Shown here in pieces: positions 54,047-63,289 of a stretch of DNA of 64,000 nt. This DNA comes from Flavobacterium sp. UMI-01 (GTDB taxonomy: Bacteria > Bacteroidota > Bacteroidia > Flavobacteriales > Flavobacteriaceae). Where the stretch lies: contig NZ_BPLU01000038.1 in assembly GCF_019656315.1 (NCBI RefSeq), positions 248,001-312,000 on the forward strand. Reading direction: 5' to 3'. Made by a program: the position numbers and the translations under genes. Each line of letters begins with the position of its first letter. Within the stretch, counting starts at the first letter, position 1. Under the pieces are notes generated by a model. The model did not search any database. It was not told the origin of the DNA and saw only the letters and a program-made list of their open reading frames with translations.

Positions 54047-54075
54047 TATGCAAAATTTTGTATAAGTTTTGCATA
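54047..54075. promoter_or_regulatory. 9-bp inverted repeat at the regulator start
   Basis: TATGCAAAA (54047-54055) and TTTTGCATA (54067-54075) are perfect inverted repeats with an 11-bp spacer, 5 bp upstream of the preferred ATG at 54041 and 120 bp before the divergent GH117-like gene. It could be the regulator's own operator for both directions. Confidence 0.5.
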
Positions 54076-54194
54076 GCAAATTAAAGGTTATATTTTGATT
54101 ACACAACTTAAATTTACCTAGCAGATTAATTTCACTAGCATTTTAATTATTATTTACACTAACCTTTTTATTTTATAAAAAACTATTCTCAATT

Positions 54195-55406
54195 ATGATT
54201 AAAAAAACACCTTTCCTACTTATTAGTTTAATCACTTTTAGTCTTTGTTTTCATTTAAATGCACAAGAAAAAATAAGTGCTTCATATAAACGTTTTAGAG
54301 AAAGTAAAATACGTTTTGACAAATACAACGAATTCAATACTCAGTTTAAATTTACTCCCGTAAAAGGCATCGGGTATGAAAAAGGGGTTACACGCAGGGA
54401 TCCTTCAAGTATAATTAAAGCCGATGGATTATATTATGTATGGTACACCAAACCTCAAGCCAAGACGGAATTGGTTGGTCCGCAAAAAGCTGGAGCTGAC
54501 ACTAGAGCTTTTCATTGGGATTTATGTGATATTTGGTATGCTACCTCCAAGGATGGCTATGAATGGGAAGAACAAGGCATCGCAGTACATCGTGGCCCCG
54601 AAGGAGCCTACGACCACCGTTCCGTTTTTACGGCTGATATTTTAGTAGCCAATGGAAAATATTATTTGGCCTACCAAGCGGCTGGAAGTCTAAAACAAGC
54701 GCGTTGGGCAGGAAGTTATGTAACAGCAGGTGATTTTAATAAAAATGTAATCGGAATGTCATGGGCCGATTCTCCTAATGGACCATGGCATCGCTTGGAT
54801 AACCCAATCTTGAAAGTAGGTTCAGAAACCGCTTGGGATGGCGAAGTAGTACACGACCCTACTTTTGTCGCTCGAGAAGGAAAATATTTTATGTATTACA
54901 AAAGTGCTGGTCGAGTACCATGGAAACCCAATATTTCAAAGGGAGAATTCACCAAAGAATTCGCCGATATGCCCAATGCTATTATTGGAGTTGCTATTGC
55001 CAATAAACCCGAAGGTCCTTATATTAAATCAGCTTACAACCCCGTATTAATAGGTGGACACGAATGCATCGTTTGGCCTTATAGAAAAGGAGTTTGCGCC
55101 TTTTTGAGCGAAGGTCCAGAAGCTAATAGCATACAGTTTTCGGAAGATGGCATCAACTTTTATCCAGTAAAACATGGTTTAGAAAAACCCGAGGCCGGAG
55201 GCGTGTATCGTGAAGGTGGTTTTACGGATACCGACACCCTACCTGGACCAGGAATTACTTGGGGATTATCTCATGTTTTGGGTGAATGGAATTATTTGCG
55301 CCGTTTTGACTGTGATTTGAGTTTGCAAAAAGGAGACAGCATCAACAAAGAATATCAAAAAGTATTGGATTACAAAAAACGAAAAGATTACAGTTACGAA
55401 AAATAA
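54195..55406 (+). CDS. GH117-like five-bladed propeller glycosidase
   Basis: Exported 403-residue protein, signal peptide at 1-24 (LNA-Q). GH117 marks are the extended N-terminal arm (FNTQFKFTPVKGIG), D69 in TRRDPSSI, D221 in VVHDPTFV and H289/E290 in IGGHECIV. It differs from the GH117 at 46791 in many loops, for instance a longer insertion around residues 165-183 (KQARWAGSYVTAGD), so its specificity may differ. GH117 releases 3,6-anhydro-L-galactose or related L/D-galactose units. First gene of an operon with SDR, mannonate dehydratase and GH2; the SDR starts 6 bp downstream. Confidence 0.88.
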   Translation: MIKKTPFLLISLITFSLCFHLNAQEKISASYKRFRESKIRFDKYNEFNTQFKFTPVKGIGYEKGVTRRDPSSIIKADGLYYVWYTKPQAKTELVGPQKAGADTRAFHWDLCDIWYATSKDGYEWEEQGIAVHRGPEGAYDHRSVFTADILVANGKYYLAYQAAGSLKQARWAGSYVTAGDFNKNVIGMSWADSPNGPWHRLDNPILKVGSETAWDGEVVHDPTFVAREGKYFMYYKSAGRVPWKPNISKGEFTKEFADMPNAIIGVAIANKPEGPYIKSAYNPVLIGGHECIVWPYRKGVCAFLSEGPEANSIQFSEDGINFYPVKHGLEKPEAGGVYREGGFTDTDTLPGPGITWGLSHVLGEWNYLRRFDCDLSLQKGDSINKEYQKVLDYKKRKDYSYEK

Positions 55407-55412
55407 AACAGA

Positions 55413-56243
55413 ATGGATATTAGCAATTTTAAAGATAAAGTCGCTGTTATAACAGGAGGTTCAGGAATATTATGTTCCGAAATGGCTCTTCACTTAGCAA
55501 AATTAGGTTGCAAAGTGGCGGTTATAGGACGCTCCATGGATCAACTTGAAAAAATATCCCATCAAATTCATTCAAACGGTGGGACTTCAATAGCAATTGT
55601 GGCAGATGTTTTAAAAAAAGAGGATTTAATAAAGGCGCATCAAATAGTAAATAAAAAATTAGGTTCTTGTGATATTCTAATAAATGGCGTAGGAGGAAAT
55701 CATCCTGATGCGACCACTTCCACATCAAAATTCGATTTCAGTCTCAATGATGGACGTGGATTTTTTGATTTAGATGATACAGCAGTTGGAAACGTACTTC
55801 ATTTAAATTTTATGGGCAGTTTTATTCCCTCACAAATTTTCGGAAAAGACATGTTGGACAAAAAAGGTTGTAGCATTATCAATATTTCATCAATGAGCGC
55901 CTATTCACCCATGACCAAAGTCTTCGCCTATAGTGCTGCAAAAGCGGGTATTTCTAATTTTACCCAATGGATGGCTGTTTATTTTGCTGAAACTGGAATT
56001 AGAGTAAATGCTATTGCTCCCGGATTTTTTTTAACCGCACAAAACAAAACATTGTTGACCAATCCCGATGGCAGTTTAACAGAAAGAGGAAACACTATTC
56101 TAAGCCAAACTCCTATGAAACGCTTTGGTAAACCCGAGGATTTACTCAGTACCGTAGAGTGGTTGTGTTCTGAACAATCTTCGTTTGTTACGGGAGTAGT
56201 AATACCTGTAGATGGTGGTTTTAATGCTTTTAGTGGTGTTTAA
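55413..56243 (+). CDS. SDR-family oxidoreductase, fructuronate reductase/mannonate oxidoreductase-like
   Basis: Cytoplasmic short-chain dehydrogenase of 276 residues. The cofactor motif is VITGGSGILCSEMA (TGxxxGxx, 12-25), followed by NGVGGNHPDA (NNAG-type), the catalytic Ser in NISSMSAYSP and YSAAK (Tyr/Lys). SDRs beside mannonate dehydratase in Bacteroidetes interconvert D-fructuronate and D-mannonate. The pair implies use of a uronic acid, or of another aldonate with similar stereochemistry. It lies 6 bp after the GH117-like gene and 18 bp before mannonate dehydratase. Confidence 0.85.
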   Translation: MDISNFKDKVAVITGGSGILCSEMALHLAKLGCKVAVIGRSMDQLEKISHQIHSNGGTSIAIVADVLKKEDLIKAHQIVNKKLGSCDILINGVGGNHPDATTSTSKFDFSLNDGRGFFDLDDTAVGNVLHLNFMGSFIPSQIFGKDMLDKKGCSIINISSMSAYSPMTKVFAYSAAKAGISNFTQWMAVYFAETGIRVNAIAPGFFLTAQNKTLLTNPDGSLTERGNTILSQTPMKRFGKPEDLLSTVEWLCSEQSSFVTGVVIPVDGGFNAFSGV

Positions 56244-56261
56244 CATAATAAATTATTTAAA

Positions 56262-57470
56262 ATGCTTCAAAAAACATGGCGCTGGTTTGGTCCAAAAGAC
56301 ACTGTCACTCTAAAAGAAATTAAACAATTTGGTGTAGAAGGCATTGTTACTGCTCTACACCATATTCCAAATGGAGAAATTTGGACAATGGAAGAAATTT
56401 TAAAAACAAAATCGGAAATAGAATCCTATGGCATGCAGTGGTCTGTAGTGGAAAGCTTACCCGTTTCAGAAGGGATAAAAACCGCTAACTATGATCGAGA
56501 ACGACTAATACAGCATTACAAAATTTCGTTAGAAAACCTAGGTAAATGCGGAATCAATACCGTTTGTTATAACTTTATGCCTGTATTGGATTGGGTTCGA
56601 ACAGATATTCATTACAAATTTGCTGATGGTGCGGAAACTATGTATTTTAATTATCCCACTTTTGCAGCTTTTGATATCTATATTTTAAAAAGACCTCGGG
56701 CGGCAAATGACTATCCTGCTGAAATTATTAAAAAAGCAGAAAACATCATTAACTCATTAAGTCCAGAAGACCAAGAAAAAATTGCGCATTCCATTATTGT
56801 CTTAACCCAAGGATTTATTGATGGAGCCGTATCATCTGATGCTGCTAATTATAAAGAATTGTTTTTATCGTTTTTAGATAATTATAAAAATATTAATGCC
56901 GCACAACTGCGTAAAAATTTGACTTCCTTTTTAAATGACATCATGCCGACTGCTGATTCTTATGGTATAAAAATGTGTATCCATCCTGATGATCCTCCTT
57001 TTTCTGTCTTAGGTCTACCCAGAATTGTCAGCACTCAGGAAGATGTAGAATGGATTTTGAAACAATACGATTCTATCAACAATGGTATTACTTTTTGTTC
57101 TGGTTCCCTAGCTGTTAGAAAAGAAAATAATTTTAAAAATATCGTAAAATCAATTGCAGATAGAATTCATTTTGTGCATTTACGCTCTACACAACGGGAA
57201 GATAATTATAGTTTTTATGAAGCACATCATTTAGAAGGATGTGTCGATATGTATTCCTTAATAAAAGATTTATTACTAGAACAACAACGACGAAAAAAAG
57301 AAGGCCGATTGGATTTTAAAATTCCTTTTAGACCCGATCATGGGATTAAAATTGGAGATGATTTTAATCGAAAGTCAAATCCTGGCTATCCTTTGATTGG
57401 TCGACTAAAAGGCTTATCGGAACTTTCGGGAATGATGACCGCAATCGAAAGAAGCTTAAAAGAAAATTGA
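56262..57470 (+). CDS. uxuA: D-mannonate dehydratase
   Basis: Cytoplasmic 402-residue enzyme of the UxuA family, normal size. It converts D-mannonate to 2-keto-3-deoxy-D-gluconate in the hexuronate pathway. Family marks are WRWFGPKDTVTLKEIKQFG near the start, TALHHIPNGEIW, MCIHPDDPPFSVLGLPRI (metal-binding His/Asp), FVHLRSTQRED and FRPDHGIKIGDD near the end. It sits between the SDR and a GH2 in an operon led by a GH117-like enzyme. Uronate catabolism in this locus suggests glucuronic acid in the glycan, or an enzyme recruited for a related aldonate. Confidence 0.93.
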   Translation: MLQKTWRWFGPKDTVTLKEIKQFGVEGIVTALHHIPNGEIWTMEEILKTKSEIESYGMQWSVVESLPVSEGIKTANYDRERLIQHYKISLENLGKCGINTVCYNFMPVLDWVRTDIHYKFADGAETMYFNYPTFAAFDIYILKRPRAANDYPAEIIKKAENIINSLSPEDQEKIAHSIIVLTQGFIDGAVSSDAANYKELFLSFLDNYKNINAAQLRKNLTSFLNDIMPTADSYGIKMCIHPDDPPFSVLGLPRIVSTQEDVEWILKQYDSINNGITFCSGSLAVRKENNFKNIVKSIADRIHFVHLRSTQREDNYSFYEAHHLEGCVDMYSLIKDLLLEQQRRKKEGRLDFKIPFRPDHGIKIGDDFNRKSNPGYPLIGRLKGLSELSGMMTAIERSLKEN

Positions 57471-57525
57471 AAATTAATTTTTAAATAAAAATGGTATGGA
57501 ACCATTAAATAACGACTTATCACAA

Positions 57526-59556
57526 ATGAAAGCAAAAAAGCTATTCACTCTTTTTATTTTACACGCTTTTCTAACTTTACAAGCTCAAATTCCTTTTGTT
57601 AAAGAACGAAACCATATTAATCTAACTGAATGGCTTTTCGCAAAAGGAGTTCATTATAATGCCCAAAAAATCAATTTCAACACCTCCGATTGGCAAAAAG
57701 TAAGCGTACCTCACACCTACTCCATGGATGCTATAAATGGCATGGGCTATTATCAAGGGGAAGCTTGGTATCGTACCCAAGTTAGCATTCCGGAAGCGAT
57801 GGTAAACGAACGCGTTTTTATCCGTTTTGAAGCCGTAGGCAAAGAAGCTCAGGTGTATGTCAATGAAAAAAATATTGGGGAACACAAAGGAGGTTATGCC
57901 GCTTTTTGTTATGAAATAACCGATTTTATAACTCAAAACACACCAGTAAACATAGCAGTCAAAGTTAGTAATGCTCCTAATTTCAAAATGATTCCTGTTG
58001 ATGATAACCTATTCAATCATTATGGCGGAATGTATCGTCCTGTTCAAATTTTTTCTACACCCAAAACGAACATTTCTCCCACTTTTTATGCTTCATCTGG
58101 CGTTTTTGTAGCTCAAAAAGAAATAAAAAAAGAAGCCGCCACGATCGAAATTCGTACCCATTTATCAACCCAATCGGCAACCAATTCAAAAATCAAATAT
58201 AAAATAGTCGATGCCAAAAATCAAATAGTTGCACAAAAAGAGCAAGTACTTCCTCCTTTCAAAAAAGACAGCCTAGTTGCTACCCTTTTCGAAATCAAAA
58301 ATCCTATTTTATGGAACGGTCGAAAAAATCCGCATTTATATACTGTCCAAATTAGCCTTGAAGCTAATAACAAAACAGACCAAATTCATCAAACGTTTGG
58401 ACTGAAAACTTTTGAAGTTACCGCCGAAAAAGGAACCCAATTAAACCATCAAGATTACCGCTTATATGGTGTTGCGATGCACCAAGAATGGAAACAAACA
58501 GGCCCCGCACTATCTGCTGAACAACACCATAAAGATATGGCTATCATCGATGAAATTGGCGCTACTGCTCTACGCCTTTCACATTATCAGCATGCTGACT
58601 TAACCTACCAACTCGCTGATGAAAAAGGAATTTTGGTTTGGACGGAAATTCCTTTTGTACATGATTATAGTGGTCGTGAACAAGAAAATGCCAAAATGCA
58701 ATTGACGGAATTAATTCTACAAAATTACAACCATCCTTCGATTTTTACTTGGGGACTTTGGAATGAGGTTCGGGCCTACAACAGTAAATCAGAGGCTTGT
58801 GTCCAATTAACCGAAGAATTAAACAAACTAGCCCATCAACTCGACCCTACTCGTCCCACAGCTTCTGCAAGCGATCGAGGAATCGAAGGTTTCATGGAAA
58901 ACATAACTAACCTACAAGCTTGGAATAAATACTATGGTTGGTATTATGGCAAATACGAAGATTTAGGAAAATGGCTAGATGAGTCCCATTCAAAATATCC
59001 TACTATTCCATTAGGTATAAGTGAATATGGCGCTGGTGGCAATATAGCAAACCAAAATAATAGTATTCAAGACAAACCTTTTGGACAAAATTTCCCAGAA
59101 ATGGACCAAAGCCTGTGTCATGAAATCAGTTGGAAAATCATCAAAGACCGCCCTTTTGTATGGGGTTCTTTTGTGTGGAATATTTTCGATTTCTCAGTAG
59201 CGGGTTGGAATCGCGGTGGTATGACTAATCTAAACCACAAAGGCTTAGTAACCTATGATCGTACTACAAAAAAAGATGCCTTTTATTTTTACAAAACCAA
59301 TTGGTCAAAAGAAGCGGTTCTATACATTGCTGAAAGAAGAAATACCATTCGAAAAGAAACAGAGACAACCGTTAAAGTTTATACCAATCAACCCACAGCA
59401 ACCCTTTGGTTAAATGGCAAAAAAATAGCCACTCAAAAACTAACATCGGATATTAAAATCATCGAATTCAAAAAAATAAAACTAGCTAAGGGTAATAATC
59501 ATATTGAAATAAAAGCTGGAAAATTAACCGATGATGTAAACTGGATTTTGGATTAA
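57526..59556 (+). CDS. GH2 glycosidase (beta-galactosidase or beta-glucuronidase type)
   Basis: Exported GH2 enzyme of 676 residues from the ATG at 57526 (MKAKKLFTLF), preferred because it starts a proper signal peptide (ends LTLQA-Q); the frame is open from 57496. It is shorter than the other GH2 enzymes and lacks their last C-terminal domain. The acid/base Glu is in NHPSIFTWGLWNE and the nucleophile is in PLGISEYGAGG. The partner genes for uronate breakdown make beta-glucuronidase possible, but beta-galactosidase is equally compatible with the motifs. Last gene of the operon, 55 bp after uxuA. Confidence 0.87.
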   Translation: MKAKKLFTLFILHAFLTLQAQIPFVKERNHINLTEWLFAKGVHYNAQKINFNTSDWQKVSVPHTYSMDAINGMGYYQGEAWYRTQVSIPEAMVNERVFIRFEAVGKEAQVYVNEKNIGEHKGGYAAFCYEITDFITQNTPVNIAVKVSNAPNFKMIPVDDNLFNHYGGMYRPVQIFSTPKTNISPTFYASSGVFVAQKEIKKEAATIEIRTHLSTQSATNSKIKYKIVDAKNQIVAQKEQVLPPFKKDSLVATLFEIKNPILWNGRKNPHLYTVQISLEANNKTDQIHQTFGLKTFEVTAEKGTQLNHQDYRLYGVAMHQEWKQTGPALSAEQHHKDMAIIDEIGATALRLSHYQHADLTYQLADEKGILVWTEIPFVHDYSGREQENAKMQLTELILQNYNHPSIFTWGLWNEVRAYNSKSEACVQLTEELNKLAHQLDPTRPTASASDRGIEGFMENITNLQAWNKYYGWYYGKYEDLGKWLDESHSKYPTIPLGISEYGAGGNIANQNNSIQDKPFGQNFPEMDQSLCHEISWKIIKDRPFVWGSFVWNIFDFSVAGWNRGGMTNLNHKGLVTYDRTTKKDAFYFYKTNWSKEAVLYIAERRNTIRKETETTVKVYTNQPTATLWLNGKKIATQKLTSDIKIIEFKKIKLAKGNNHIEIKAGKLTDDVNWILD

Positions 59557-59822
59557 AAGAATACAAAACTAAATTTACACACTCATACTTTTTTTCCAAT
59601 GAAATAGAATAATAAACCAAAGAATTAAATTAAACCTGTAGTTCGACTGTAGACTACCATAAAATGTTAGACACTTTTTTGAGGAAAGTTCAGTGAATTA
59701 CTACCTATTTAAATTAAAATAATTCCTATATCACAGTATGTTAATGGAATTGAGATAACTAAACATAATTACAAATGATTAGTAACCTATGTTAAAACTA
59801 TTATTTTTAATACAAATCCGCT
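59557..59822. other. Gap after the GH2 operon, no recognised gene
   Basis: AT-rich sequence of about 270 bp downstream of the plus-strand operon. I see no clear terminator and no coding frame. It ends at the 3' border of the intron-like remnant copy 2. Confidence 0.4.
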
Positions 59823-60228
59823 ATTAAAGTAGGAGACAAAGTTAAGTTTAAAAAAAGGCTCCGATTATAAAAACCGAAGCCTAAACTTTTCAACTTACAC
59901 ACTTTTTGGGACAGTGTCACTTCTGGAATAACACTTTACTTCAACTATTTGCTCTTCTTTGCCTAAGTTATATTACAAACCTCTTACGGTTAACTCATAT
60001 CTCTTTCACAATAATTGACATAATTTGCCACCTCTGTTTACGTCCAACTAATTGGACTTTGCTGTCTAATGTCTGCTAACCCACTGAGAAGCCTAATATT
60101 ATGTTTCTGTTCGTTAAATGACAGTTTCCTTTAGATTCTTCACGCCCCGCTATGCTATTAATTAACGATTCCCATTGGCAGGCTCGTTCGTAATTACCCC
60201 CTATAGATATAGGGTATGCGTAGTAAAC
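59823..60228 (-). mobile_element. Probable group II intron remnant (copy 2), interrupted
   Basis: Read on the minus strand it begins GTTTACTACGCATACCC behind a terminator and shares long stretches with copy 1 (CGAACGAGCCTGCCAATGG, TTAGTTGGACGTAAACAG, TGTTATTCCAGAAGT), and the same 3' end TAACTTTGTCTCCTACTTTAA. The middle is shorter. Between about 59850 and 59925 unrelated sequence replaces the domain-V-like hairpin: a stem at 59856-59863/59875-59882 (AGGCTCCG with CGAAGCCT) and TTTTTGGGACAGTGTC, which recalls an insertion-sequence end. It is therefore more decayed than copy 1. Confidence 0.5.
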
Positions 60229-60237
60229 ATAAAAAAA

Positions 60238-60261
60238 GACTTTAGATTAAAATTCTAAAGA
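60238..60261 (-). terminator. Terminator of the GH29 gene
   Basis: CTTTAG (60240-60245) pairs with CTAAAG (60255-60260), extended by imperfect pairing; on the minus strand TTTTTTTATG follows. It lies 37 bp after the GH29 stop codon, and the intron-like remnant starts right behind the T-run. Confidence 0.65.
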
Positions 60262-60297
60262 CTTTTTTCCAAAACAGTTCAAGTTTCGATGGGTATT

Positions 60298-61785
60298 TTA
60301 TTTTTTAAATTCAATTTTAAAGACATAAGCCGACTCACAAGGTTTGTTTCCTTGGACATCAATAACCAATCCTTCCGCCGTTTGTTTCCAGTTTATTTTA
60401 TTTGGTCCACTAACAAACTGAACTGATTTTACTGCTCTTTTTTCATATGGATTATTTAATGCCAATGATTTGATGGTATAATTTCCTTTTTCAGACCAAG
60501 CTAAGGCGGTAGCGTACAACACATCTCCTTTGGCTGTAAAACGGATATCCTCGGCTACAGCATCTTTGTTTTCTTTTTCAGTATGATTTCCTTTACTCAC
60601 TTTGGTAGGGCCTTCACCATAAATTTTCCAAGGGCGTGTATCAAAGATTGCTTGACCATTAATTTTAATCCACTTCCCCATATCTTTTAAAATAGACTGA
60701 GCTTCAGCAGGAATAGTTCCGTCAGCTTTAGGCCCAACGTTCAATAGCAAACAACCGTTTTTACTGACAATATCAATCAATTCGTCTAGTAAGTAATCCG
60801 AAGTTTTGTATTCCTCGGTAGTGACATAACCCCAGGAAATTTTACCAATTGAAGTATCCGTTTGCCATGGATACTTATTGATACCGTCCATGCGACCACG
60901 CTCTAAATCAAGCACAATTAAGTCTTCAGGAAACGATTCGTACTTCATGTTTTTATCTTGAAAAACCACTTCTTTTTTCCATTCGACACCTTTGTTATAG
61001 TAGTATGCTAAAATTTTCTTGTGTACCGATTTGAATCCTTCATCATCTAATCCATAATCAAACCATAATAAATCAGGTTTATAGTTATCGATAATATCCG
61101 TTGTACGATTCCACCATAAATCAAGGTATTCTTGTGTGGGTTTTTCCCCTTCTTTTACTGGTTTTCCGTATAAATCAAAATATTGTGGGTCATTAGTATC
61201 CCAACTTGGATCATCACGTTTGTAGTATAAACGATTGTAAGCAAAGTGAGAAGAAACTCCAAACTTTATATCTTGTTTGTGACATGCATCCGAAAGCATT
61301 TTCATTACATCTTTCTTTGGTCCTGTTTGCACCACATTCCATCTTGTAAACTTAGAATTATACATCGCATATCCATCATGGTGCTCGGCAACTGGAACTA
61401 CATAACGCGCTCCTGCTTCTTTGAAAAGCGTAATCCACTCATTGGCATCAAAATTCTCAGCTTTAAATTGAGGAATAAAATCTTTATAACCAAATTGAGA
61501 TGGCTCTCCGTAATGTTCTCTATGATAGGTATAAGGTTTTGTTCCACCCTTACTCCATTTTTGGTCATAAATGCCTTTTGGATATTTTTCACTACTATAA
61601 GCAGGTACAGCATACGGTCCCCAATGCAAAAAGATTCCAAATTTAGCATCTCTAAACCATTCGGCAACTTTATAATTTGCTCTAATGGATTCCCAGTCAG
61701 GTTTAAAAACTTCCTTTTTAGCTTGCGAGAATAGGTTAATCGTTACACAAAAAAGTACTAAGGTGATATTTATTTTTTTCTTCAT
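60298..61785 (-). CDS. GH29 alpha-L-fucosidase family enzyme
   Basis: Exported 495-residue GH29 enzyme, signal peptide at 1-21 (NLFSQ). It carries the regular family motifs: AEWFRDAKFGIFLHWGP (41-57), the intact His pair H135-H136 in AEHHDGYAMY and nucleophile D243 in PDLLWFDYGLD. ISKNGCLLLNVGPKADGTIP-type C-terminal barrel motif is present near residue 345. Of the three GH29 enzymes this one is closest to a standard alpha-L-fucosidase; alpha-L-galactosidase activity, known for GH29 in porphyran loci, remains possible. It is monocistronic and divergent from a GH16 gene. Confidence 0.92.
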   Translation of the reverse strand: MKKKINITLVLFCVTINLFSQAKKEVFKPDWESIRANYKVAEWFRDAKFGIFLHWGPYAVPAYSSEKYPKGIYDQKWSKGGTKPYTYHREHYGEPSQFGYKDFIPQFKAENFDANEWITLFKEAGARYVVPVAEHHDGYAMYNSKFTRWNVVQTGPKKDVMKMLSDACHKQDIKFGVSSHFAYNRLYYKRDDPSWDTNDPQYFDLYGKPVKEGEKPTQEYLDLWWNRTTDIIDNYKPDLLWFDYGLDDEGFKSVHKKILAYYYNKGVEWKKEVVFQDKNMKYESFPEDLIVLDLERGRMDGINKYPWQTDTSIGKISWGYVTTEEYKTSDYLLDELIDIVSKNGCLLLNVGPKADGTIPAEAQSILKDMGKWIKINGQAIFDTRPWKIYGEGPTKVSKGNHTEKENKDAVAEDIRFTAKGDVLYATALAWSEKGNYTIKSLALNNPYEKRAVKSVQFVSGPNKINWKQTAEGLVIDVQGNKPCESAYVFKIEFKK

Positions 61786-62145
61786 CTTACTTTCAATTCT
61801 TACTATATTTTGAGTTTATCTTTTTTAGCTCATTTTGATCAACCAAAAATATTTCAATCCATTTATTAAAAGCTTTTCAAATGTATTTATCCCCACCACA
61901 AATGGTTTTTACAATCAATATTTACTCATAAATACATTTTCAAATCTCGTATGTCTTTTTATTGGAAAAAGAAATATAGGTGGGCAAATAATAAGATTTG
62001 ATTAAAAAGTACCACATTTGGTTTTTTAAGTAGCACTCTAGTGCATGCGTTTTTCTTCCCCTATAGAACTCATTATATTTAAACTTTAAATTCCTATTAT
62101 ATAGTACCTAAAACCAACTATAAAATATTACTAATCTCTATTATT
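61786..62145. promoter_or_regulatory. Divergent promoter region between GH29 and GH16 with repeated motif
   Basis: Two similar motifs occur in the same orientation: ACCACAAATGGTTTTTA at 61895-61911 and ACCACATTTGGTTTTTTA at 62011-62028. They are 116 bp apart, one nearer each gene. Downstream of the second, CCCCTATA at 62058-62065 also appears in the region upstream of the beta-helix gene (35525-35532). They are candidate operators for both genes. No coding frame in this 360-bp gap. Confidence 0.4.
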
Positions 62146-63009
62146 ATGAAAACAAAAATCATCCTACTACTTACTATGGCTTTTTTAACAAATGCCTACT
62201 CCCAAGATTTAACTATACCTCCCAAAAAATATGCTGATTCTATTACGTTAGAAAAAGCACCTAAAAGACTCAATAATACGTTTCCGCTTTCAGACCAAAA
62301 AAACAGTTCAAAATGGGTATTGCTAAAAGAGTATTCAGACGAATTTGATTCGAATAATTTGAACGAAACTAAATGGTTTCCTAATAACCCTAAATGGAAA
62401 GGCCGTCAGCCCACGTATTTTCACCCTTCAAATATCAGTTTAAACAAAGGTGAATTAGTGATTAAGGTGAACCAACATGGAGATGAAAAATTACCCGAGG
62501 GTTTTACACACTCAACAGGATTTATTAAAAGCAAAAAACAATTTTTATACGGTTATTTTGAAGCTGAATGCAAATTGATGGATGCTCCTTGGGTATCAGG
62601 TTTTTGGATGACCAATGTAAGCAAAGACTGGTGGACAGAAATTGATATTTGCGAAAATGCCCCAGGAGTACTGCAAAACCGTCATGATTTGAATTCGAAT
62701 ATTCACGTTTTTAAATCACCCGAAAATCAAGGCAATGTAAAAGCTCATTTTTCCAGAACCGAAAAATATTATTTCCCAAAAGAATTACAAGCTGATTATC
62801 ATGTTTGGGGATTAGAATGGACGCCTGAATACATTCGGTTTTACATTGACGGCATCTTGTTTAGAGAAGCTAAAAATACGCATTGGCACCAGCCACTAGA
62901 AATTAATTTCAATTGTGAATCCAACAAATGGTTTGGCGCCTTACCTGATGACAACCGCTTAAATGGAGAAATGCGTGTGAAATATTTTAGAGCTTGGCAG
63001 AAAAAATAA
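62146..63009 (+). CDS. GH16 endo-galactanase-like glycoside hydrolase
   Basis: Exported 287-residue GH16 enzyme, signal peptide at 1-19 (AYS-Q). A linker of about 35 residues precedes KWVLLKEYSDEFDSNNL (56-72). The catalytic motif TEIDICENAPG gives nucleophile E165, D167 and acid/base E170. FYIDGILFREAKNTHWHQ and a C-terminal KYFRAWQKK close the jelly roll. The branch of GH16 (porphyranase, agarase, carrageenase or laminarinase) cannot be fixed by eye; the surroundings favour red-algal galactan. Monocistronic, followed by its own terminator. Confidence 0.88.
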   Translation: MKTKIILLLTMAFLTNAYSQDLTIPPKKYADSITLEKAPKRLNNTFPLSDQKNSSKWVLLKEYSDEFDSNNLNETKWFPNNPKWKGRQPTYFHPSNISLNKGELVIKVNQHGDEKLPEGFTHSTGFIKSKKQFLYGYFEAECKLMDAPWVSGFWMTNVSKDWWTEIDICENAPGVLQNRHDLNSNIHVFKSPENQGNVKAHFSRTEKYYFPKELQADYHVWGLEWTPEYIRFYIDGILFREAKNTHWHQPLEINFNCESNKWFGALPDDNRLNGEMRVKYFRAWQKK

Positions 63010-63045
63010 CAATTGTAGAAAATATCTCCATACTTTATAAATCAA

Positions 63046-63093
63046 AAAGGTTATTCTGAAAAACCATTAGGATGTTTTTCCAGAATAACCTTT
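63046..63093 (+). terminator. Terminator after GH16
   Basis: AAAGGTTATTCTG (63046-63058) pairs perfectly with CAGAATAACCTTT (63081-63093); extra pairing (AAAAC with GTTTT) lies inside. It is 36 bp after the GH16 stop. The remaining gap to 63290 includes a weak copy of the CAGATT-type dispersed repeat (63160-63215). Confidence 0.75.
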
Positions 63094-63289
63094 ATAGCTA
63101 CAAAGCTGTTCAATCACTATAACTAAACTACTATGAACTGAAAGCCCGTAGATTTGGTTGTCAGATTAAAAAGATTAGCACCGATTAATCCTTTAAATCT
63201 TTATAATCTGTGGCTAAAATTTTTAGAAGCTAAAGCGAAATGCACTAAAGTTCATAGTTTTAACTCTTTTTTGTGACCAATAATTGAGC

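Noticed and set aside
59899..59917. An insertion sequence in intron-like remnant 2
   Set aside because: TTTTTGGGACAGTGTC resembles an IS end, but there is no transposase and no second terminal repeat in reach, so no element was called.
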